64,000 nucleotides of DNA, taken from contig JBOFYV010000053.1 of NCBI GenBank assembly GCA_051654865.1, positions 1-64,000 of the forward strand, read 5' to 3'. Each line of letters opens with the position of its first letter. Within the stretch, counting starts at the first letter, position 1. Both the position numbers and the translations under genes were made by a program. The notes under the pieces are model-generated. The model was not told where the DNA came from and searched no databases. It was given only the letters and a program-made list of their open reading frames with translations. This stretch comes from JBOFOR01 sp051654865. Its GTDB lineage: Bacteria; Bacillota; Clostridia; Peptostreptococcales; Peptostreptococcaceae. Of this stretch, positions 58,746 to 64,000 are shown piece after piece.

Positions 58746-59412
58746 ATGATGATGGCGTTTTTTTATGGCTGTAGAACTATTGAAGAATACAATTCATTAA
58801 CTAAAGATAAAACACCTTCTGAGGTTGAAAAAAATATTGAGGATAAAGAAATTGGAGAAAAAATTGTCAATAATAGTAATTCAGAGATGAATGGTAAATT
58901 AATCAATTCTATAGAAACAACAGGAAAAAGGAAATAGCTATGTAAAAAGAATAGCGTTATGACTTGAGAATAGAAATTTTTACTACTCTAAATTCATGTG
59001 AATTAGATTATTTTAATAGCTCTTATTCAGCACTAACTAGTGTTATTGCAGACGACATAGACAAGGAGTTATTTGATAAAAATAGTAGTCGTTGGGAAGC
59101 TTATGACGAAAATAATTTATACGGGATAACTGATGTTATAACATCTATACATAATATAACTAATAATCAAGAACTTAAAAATGATATAAATATAATTAAT
59201 AAACTATGCTTATATAGAGTGAAAAATAGAGCTGTTGTAGCACTCATAGATACGAGAAGAATAATGAGAGATATTAACTTGAAGTTCCTTATTTTAAAGA
59301 TGGAGATGAAATAGATGCAATAAATGAGGATGACTATAATATTTATCATAGGGCAAGTAAATTGTTGGAAGGTTATTTGTATAGAACAATAGGGATATAT
59401 AATTACAATTAA
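58746..59412 (+). pseudogene. Decayed lipoprotein-like gene with several frameshifts
   Basis: Fragments in different frames follow each other. First is a truncated signal peptide with lipobox-like FFYGC (58746-58937). Then YVKRIA appears in a second frame near 58935. Next is a longer piece (to about 59314) containing LNSCELDYFNSSYSALTS, and finally PYFKDGDEIDAINEDDYN in another frame, ending at TAA 59412. No fragment has a good ribosome site. The pieces read like one ancestral secreted protein of about 220 residues. Family not recognised. Confidence 0.65.
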
Positions 59413-59459
59413 TAAAATTAAATTTGCACCTCGCAAGTGAACCTGATAATTTTTAAGTT

Positions 59460-59630
59460 GATAGCTATGGTTCAGTTGAATTTGATATTCATAAAATCCT
59501 ATTTAAAGGAAATAAACTTATAATAGAAAACTTAACAAATCTTAAATCATTACCGAATAAGTTTCTACTTGTTGAGGCACATTTGAAATTTAATAATGCT
59601 GATGGATCGCCTATTAGAGCTATACAATAA
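59460..59630 (+). pseudogene. C-terminal remnant of a cyclase-family hydrolase gene
   Basis: A 56-codon open stretch with no start ends in DGSPIRAIQ-stop, preceded by SYGSVEFDIHKILF and IENLTNLKSLPNKF. The GSPIRAI ending is the family signature of the cyclase/kynurenine formamidase group, also present in the intact gene at 9372. The metal-binding N-terminal part is gone. This is a deletion relic next to another decayed gene. Confidence 0.65.
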
Positions 59631-59764
59631 CACAGGATTAAATATATCAGAAACCAATCTTTTTACAATATGAATAAAATTTTTATGCTATACACAAAAT
59701 ATCAAAAGTAAAAATCACTCAACTATTAAAAACTTAATATTATATTAAAAAAGGAGCATATAGC

Positions 59765-61036
59765 ATGAAAGAAAATCATAATTTAAAAGGATGGTTAGTA
59801 GTATTAGGCTGTTTACTTGTGCAAGCAGTTCCATTTGGTGTTGCATCTAACATACAACCTCAGTTTATAGGTCCAATTGTAGAAAAATTTGGATTTAGTC
59901 TCGGAGCTTTTTCTTTAACATTTACAATTGGTACATTTGTGTCTGCTATAGTTTCTCCAGCCATAGGAAAATTATTTTCAAAGCTACCTGCAAAGTTAAT
60001 ATTTATTGTAGGTTCAATTTTATCAGCTGGAGGAGTATTTATATTAGGTATTGCTAAAGTACTCCCAGTATTTTATATAGGATATTCCATTGCTCAAGTT
60101 GGCACTGCTGCAATTTCTTCAATAGGTGTGCCAGTTTTAATTACAGCATGGTTTGATAATACAACAAAAGGTAAAGCGTTAGGTATTGCTTTTGCTGGAG
60201 GTTCGCTAGGAAATATATTTTTACAACAGATGGTAGTTAAGCAAATAGCTTCCGTTGGACCAAGTAAAGCTTATATAAACTTTGCTATTATGTCATTGAT
60301 TGTTGGAGTTTTAGTATCATTATTCTTAATAAATATGCCTCATCAAACAAATAAAACCATTAAGGTGACAAATAAAGACAATGAAAAAATTGATGATACT
60401 AATGCTACTAAAGATAAGAATAAACACTTTGGGTATACATTTAAAGAGGTCAAATCTATGAAAGAGTATTGGATATATGTGCTTGGTTTTGTATTTATTG
60501 GAATATATGTTTCTGCATTAGCTATGCAATACTCAGCATATTTAAAAAGTGTTGGATTTGATTATTCAGTATTAGGTGTAGTAGGCTCAGTATTTGCATT
60601 ATTTTCTTTAGGTGGAAACTTAATCGGAGGAGCATTATTTGATAAACTAGGTATGACAAAGTCTATGATTATAGGTTGCATACTGGCGACTATTGCATGC
60701 ATATCATTAATAGTTGCACCTAGAATTCCAGTATTAGCATACTTATACGGCGCTTCAAAAGGATTATCAGTATTTGCATATATAATAGCACCATCATTTA
60801 TAACAGGATCGCTATTTGGTAAAAAGGACTTTGGTACAATATTTGCAGTTACAAATGTTTTTTTTGCATTAGGATTTGCAGTAGGTTCATCAGTATTTGG
60901 ATTGATAGTAGATATGATGGGGTATTTAATAGCTTGGATTGTAATACTATTATGTATATTTATTGGATATGCAATGATACTATATGCTATAAAGAATGTT
61001 ATGAAATTAAATAATTCTAAATTAATCAAAGAATAG
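59765..61036 (+). CDS. MFS transporter, oxalate/formate antiporter (OFA) type
   Basis: The 423-residue protein has twelve helices (GWLVVLGCLLVQAVPFGVASN; GKALGIAFAGGSLGN in the loop 4-5 area). The layout matches the OFA family of monocarboxylate transporters. AAAAAAGGAGC ribosome site. It lies immediately after the decayed cyclase gene and has its own terminator. Substrate unknown. Confidence 0.87.
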   Translation: MKENHNLKGWLVVLGCLLVQAVPFGVASNIQPQFIGPIVEKFGFSLGAFSLTFTIGTFVSAIVSPAIGKLFSKLPAKLIFIVGSILSAGGVFILGIAKVLPVFYIGYSIAQVGTAAISSIGVPVLITAWFDNTTKGKALGIAFAGGSLGNIFLQQMVVKQIASVGPSKAYINFAIMSLIVGVLVSLFLINMPHQTNKTIKVTNKDNEKIDDTNATKDKNKHFGYTFKEVKSMKEYWIYVLGFVFIGIYVSALAMQYSAYLKSVGFDYSVLGVVGSVFALFSLGGNLIGGALFDKLGMTKSMIIGCILATIACISLIVAPRIPVLAYLYGASKGLSVFAYIIAPSFITGSLFGKKDFGTIFAVTNVFFALGFAVGSSVFGLIVDMMGYLIAWIVILLCIFIGYAMILYAIKNVMKLNNSKLIKE

Positions 61037-61079
61037 ATTAATTTTATAAAAATAAATCTAGGTAAAAATAGTAAATAAT

Positions 61080-61107
61080 AAAAACTAGCTAATATTAGCT
61101 AGTTTTT
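61080..61107. terminator. Palindromic bidirectional terminator
   Basis: Perfect AAAAACTAGCTAAT/ATTAGCTAGTTTTT palindrome between the MFS gene and a small minus-strand gene whose stop adjoins it. Confidence 0.85.
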
Positions 61108-61108
61108 A

Positions 61109-61252
61109 TTATTTACTATTTTTCTCAGTTAACTCTTTTTTATATACTTCCTCTAAATATTCTTCTTCTCTAGCTAATTTTTCACTTATCTCTTTAGAAT
61201 ACTCCTCTTTACACTTCTTACTTAAAGAACAAAACATACTATTAGTTTTCAT
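61109..61252 (-). CDS. Small charged helical protein
   Basis: The 47-residue product begins MKTNSMFCSLSKKC and continues as a Lys/Glu-rich helix (EEYSKEISEKLAREE) to SK-stop. AAAGGGGTG lies 6 bp before the ATG at 61252, and the palindromic terminator follows the stop. Two cysteines near the N-terminus may bind metal or form a disulphide. No family recognised. Confidence 0.6.
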   Translation of the reverse strand: MKTNSMFCSLSKKCKEEYSKEISEKLAREEEYLEEVYKKELTEKNSK

Positions 61253-61395
61253 ATATAAAACACCCCTTTTATAAATTTAATTATAATAAATATACCCACA
61301 CTGAATAAGGTTAAACATTTAAAATAAAATATTAATATATAAAGTAACCATAATGAATTATTATATTATTTTTATGTTAAATATAAATATATTTA

Positions 61396-61449
61396 TTGAC
61401 AATTAATTACTTTGTATATAAAATTGAAATAAGTCGGTCGGTTGACCGA
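61396..61449 (+). promoter_or_regulatory. Strong promoter with TetR-like operator
   Basis: -35 TTGACA (61396-61401), 17-bp spacer, -10 TAAAAT (61419-61424). An inverted repeat TCGGTC-GGTT-GACCGA (61434-61449) covers the start site. The GC-rich palindrome stands out in this AT-rich DNA and looks like a TetR-family repressor site; no TetR gene is in the window near it. Confidence 0.7.
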
Positions 61450-61491
61450 TATTTTAGTATATTTAATTATATAATGAGGTGGAGGTAATAT

Positions 61492-62139
61492 ATGAAAACA
61501 TACATAAGAGAACCTATTAATGGATTTACACATTTAGGAGGCGCTATTTTATCATTTATAGGTCTTTTAGCTTTAATTGTAAAAACTACAATATCTAGTT
61601 CTTCTATTATAGATGTAACCGCTGTTATAATATTTGGAATAAGCATGATACTTTTATATGCTGCATCAGCTACATATCATCTAGTTGTTGCGTCTGAAAA
61701 GGTAATTGTATTTTTAAGAAAATTGGATCATGCTATGATTTTCATATTAATAGCAGGTTCATATACACCATTTTGTTTAATAAGCTTAAAAAGTGACAAG
61801 GGATGGATACTATTTGTTACTGTAACAACTATAGCTATCTGTGGAGTTATCTTCAAAATGATATGGTTCAATTGTCCTAGATGGATTTCAACAATTATTT
61901 ATATTGGTATGGGGTGGATATCAGTATTCATAATAAATCCATTATATAATTCAATACCTGTAGGAGGTATCATTTTATTAATATTAGGGGGTGTTTTCTA
62001 TACTATCGGTGGTATAATATACGGAATTAAACCTAAGAAACTTAACTTTAAATGTTTTGGTTTTCATGAAATATTTCATATATTTATATTATTAGGAAGT
62101 TTATTTCATTTCTTGTCAGTATATATATATGTTGTATAG
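61492..62139 (+). CDS. Hemolysin III family (PAQR-type) membrane protein
   Basis: The 215-residue product has seven membrane helices. It carries the metal-site motifs of the family: EPINGFTHLGGA, SATYHL, LDHAMIFILIAGSYTPF and GFHEIFHIFILLGSLFHF, giving the conserved Ser, Asp and His residues of a zinc-dependent membrane hydrolase. The cellular role is unknown; haemolytic activity is shown only for a few members. Probably repressed by a TetR-type regulator through the operator at 61434. Confidence 0.9.
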   Translation: MKTYIREPINGFTHLGGAILSFIGLLALIVKTTISSSSIIDVTAVIIFGISMILLYAASATYHLVVASEKVIVFLRKLDHAMIFILIAGSYTPFCLISLKSDKGWILFVTVTTIAICGVIFKMIWFNCPRWISTIIYIGMGWISVFIINPLYNSIPVGGIILLILGGVFYTIGGIIYGIKPKKLNFKCFGFHEIFHIFILLGSLFHFLSVYIYVV

Positions 62140-62150
62140 TATCCTTACAT

Positions 62151-62178
62151 AAAAAGCTAATCAATTGATTAGCTTTTT
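62151..62178 (+). terminator. Palindromic terminator after hemolysin III gene
   Basis: AAAAAGCTAATCAA/TTGATTAGCTTTTT, perfect and ending in T5. Confidence 0.87.
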
Positions 62179-62294
62179 ATAATATCATATGATGTGGATA
62201 ATTCAAATAACTTATCATAAACAGCTTATACTAGTGATAAAATTACTAATATCTATTAAATCTACAAACATTATACTTAACCTCCTATGGTTCA

Positions 62295-62432
62295 TTACTT
62301 CTCACTGACTACTAAAGATGCTATACATAATGCAATTCCCATACCAAGTATAAACCAAAGTTGAGTAAATATAAAACCAATTATTCCTAAAAGTATGCCT
62401 GCCACTGATACTGTATATTTTTTACTTTTCAT
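62295..62432 (-). CDS. Small two-helix membrane protein
   Basis: The 45-residue product starts MKSKKYTVSVAGILLG and has two hydrophobic segments (about 6-22 and 24-41). ATG 62432 follows a strong AGGGGGTGGGT site; longer in-frame starts lack one. Function unknown. Confidence 0.65.
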   Translation of the reverse strand: MKSKKYTVSVAGILLGIIGFIFTQLWFILGMGIALCIASLVVSEK

Positions 62433-62610
62433 ATTGACCCACCCCCTAATAAACTTTACTATTATTATAAGATTTATAATTGAATCACTAATAATATATA
62501 TGCATATTAGCAATTCTCATAGACTAAAGATTATTAATTTAACTTATCGTTAGTAAATTTGCTATATTTGGGTATAAATAATAAAAAGAATGATATAGAA
62601 GGATAAAGTT

Positions 62611-64000
62611 ATGGTAAAAAATAATAAAATAATATCTGAAAAGAATGTACTACAAACTATTATCGATAATGTACCAGAAATAATATTTTATAAAGATAAA
62701 CATTTAAAATATATTGGTATAAATAAACCCTGTAAAAAATTCTATAATGATAGAGGAATTTATGATATTATAGGAAAATCAGATTTAGATTTTCCGCTAG
62801 ATAAGGAATTTATAGAGACTTGTATTAATAATGATAGAATTGTTTTGGATAATAAACAGGCAATTAATTTTATTGAATACGCTAAATATCATAATCGTGA
62901 TGAATACCAAATATTAGAGACGACGAAGACTCCAGTTATAGATGAAGATGGCAATATTGAAGGCCTAGTGGGAGTCGTAAGAGACATAACAGAACAAACA
63001 AAATTAGAAAAAAAATTAAGATATATGAGTTATACAGACCAACTTACGGGATTATACAATAGAAGTTATTTTGATGAAAAAATTAAAGAATTAGCAGAGA
63101 AAAAGTATTATCCAATAGGAGTTATAACTGGAGATGTAAATGGATTAAAAATTGTAAATGATACTCTTGGTCATCTAGAAGGAGATAAATTGCTAAAGTT
63201 ATTATCTACTATTTTAAAAGGAGCATGTAACGAAAATGGATTTGTATTTCGTTGGGGTGGAGATGAGTTCATTACTATTTTGCCAAATGCGACTGAAGAT
63301 GATTGTATAAATTTTATAGCTAAAGTTAATTATCTTTGTGATCAAGAAGTTAATGAAAATTTCAAATTAAGTATATCTCATGGATATTCATTTTTTAATG
63401 AAGGTAGTGAGATAGATGACGTATTAAGAGCATCAGAGAATGAAGCTTACAAAGTCAAGATGTCAAGTGATAAAAGCATTAGAACGTCTATGCTACTAAA
63501 ACTTAAAAATAATTTACAATTAAAAAATCTTGAAACACAAGAACATACTAATAGAGTGTCTAATTATTGTATGAAGATTGGAAAAAAGTTAAACTTTGAT
63601 AAATCTCAATTAAATCAACTTCTTCTAGTTGCACAATTACATGATATAGGTAAAATTGGAATTCCAGAGAAAATATTACTAAAACCAGGTAATTTATCAA
63701 AAAGTGAATTTGAGATAATGAAAACTCATTCAGAAAAAGGATATAGGCTGGCGCTATTACTCCCAGAGTTAAGCCATATAGCTAGAGAAATACTCACACA
63801 CCATGAAAGATGGGATGGTAAAGGATATCCTCTAGGATTAGAAGCTGAAGAAATTCCATTAAATGCTAGGATTATTAGTGTAGTTGATGCTTTTGATGCC
63901 ATAACTCATGATAGACCTTATCAAAAGGGAAAAAGTAAAGATGAAGCTATAGATGAGTTAAAACGTTGTTCAGGTAAACAATTTGACCCTAATATAGTTG
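62611..64000 (+). CDS. PAS-GGDEF-HD-GYP signalling protein (3' truncated by window)
   Basis: ATG 62611 follows GAAGGATAAAGTT; the frame is still open at base 64000 (463 codons seen). Order: PAS domain (about 10-130, ending GVVRDITEQ), a GGDEF diguanylate cyclase domain (SYTDQLTGLYNRSYFD; RWGGDEF intact active site) and a C-terminal HD-GYP phosphodiesterase domain (QLHDIGKIGIPEKIL; HHERWDGKGYP). The combination could both make and break cyclic di-GMP, with the PAS sensor choosing. No membrane segment, so it is cytoplasmic. Confidence 0.93.
   Translation, partial: MVKNNKIISEKNVLQTIIDNVPEIIFYKDKHLKYIGINKPCKKFYNDRGIYDIIGKSDLDFPLDKEFIETCINNDRIVLDNKQAINFIEYAKYHNRDEYQILETTKTPVIDEDGNIEGLVGVVRDITEQTKLEKKLRYMSYTDQLTGLYNRSYFDEKIKELAEKKYYPIGVITGDVNGLKIVNDTLGHLEGDKLLKLLSTILKGACNENGFVFRWGGDEFITILPNATEDDCINFIAKVNYLCDQEVNENFKLSISHGYSFFNEGSEIDDVLRASENEAYKVKMSSDKSIRTSMLLKLKNNLQLKNLETQEHTNRVSNYCMKIGKKLNFDKSQLNQLLLVAQLHDIGKIGIPEKILLKPGNLSKSEFEIMKTHSEKGYRLALLLPELSHIAREILTHHERWDGKGYPLGLEAEEIPLNARIISVVDAFDAITHDRPYQKGKSKDEAIDELKRCSGKQFDPNIV

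Overview
The window looks like a chromosomal segment of a low-GC, anaerobic Gram-positive of the class Clostridia, most likely Peptostreptococcaceae or a close relative. Signs are the AT-rich codon use, strong AGGAGG-type ribosome binding sites, frequent TTG/GTG starts, glycyl-radical and reverse-rubrerythrin genes, tandem DegV proteins and MATE pumps. The genus is an inference from gene content only. I saw no rRNA, tRNA, CRISPR array, prophage or insertion sequence.

Layout. 1-4.9 kb: a BceAB/MacB-like ABC transporter (first gene cut by the window edge) with its response regulator and sensor kinase. 5-10 kb, minus strand: guanine deaminase, two nucleobase permeases and a cyclase-family hydrolase; two near-identical purine riboswitches flank the guanine deaminase gene. 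10.5-19.6 kb, plus strand: formiminotransferase, hydantoinase-like amidohydrolase, cysteine hydrolase, UbiX, UbiD, three BMC-H shell proteins, two small Lys/Asn-rich proteins, one BMC-P (EutN/CcmL) pentamer protein and a divergent adenine-deaminase homologue. 19.6-24.8 kb: three-subunit molybdenum xanthine/purine dehydrogenase and a canonical adenine deaminase.

The central system is a purine-fermentation bacterial microcompartment. The gene set matches, step by step, the classical clostridial xanthine pathway worked out by Barker and Rabinowitz: adenine/guanine deamination and purine oxidation to xanthine, opening of the six-membered ring, removal of the ureido group, decarboxylation to 4-aminoimidazole, deamination, opening of the imidazolone ring, and transfer of the formimino group from formiminoglycine to tetrahydrofolate with release of glycine. 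The family-to-step assignments are inference, but every step has a candidate of suitable chemistry. There is no aldehyde dehydrogenase, PduL or alcohol dehydrogenase, so this is not a standard aldehyde metabolosome. Published BMC surveys include purine-related locus types, and I cannot check whether this one has already been catalogued.

24.9-64 kb: accessory and housekeeping genes. These include an aromatic-acid-exporter-type protein, DUF975, MATE pumps, a Crp/Fnr regulator with the YjjI/YjjW glycyl-radical pair, a beta-propeller sensor kinase, dCMP deaminase, NAD kinase, a split ThrE-type exporter, and a PyrR-attenuated cytosine permease/deaminase operon. There is also a MerR/MATE module with a 19-bp-spacer promoter, reverse rubrerythrin, an esterase/ATP-grasp/S51-peptidase trio, twin DegV genes, a stretch of decayed genes at 58.7-59.6 kb, two OFA-like MFS transporters, a hemolysin III family protein and a truncated PAS-GGDEF-HD-GYP protein. 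Several small genes are added here: 47.8 kb (frameshifted), 48.8 kb, 61.1 kb and 62.3 kb.
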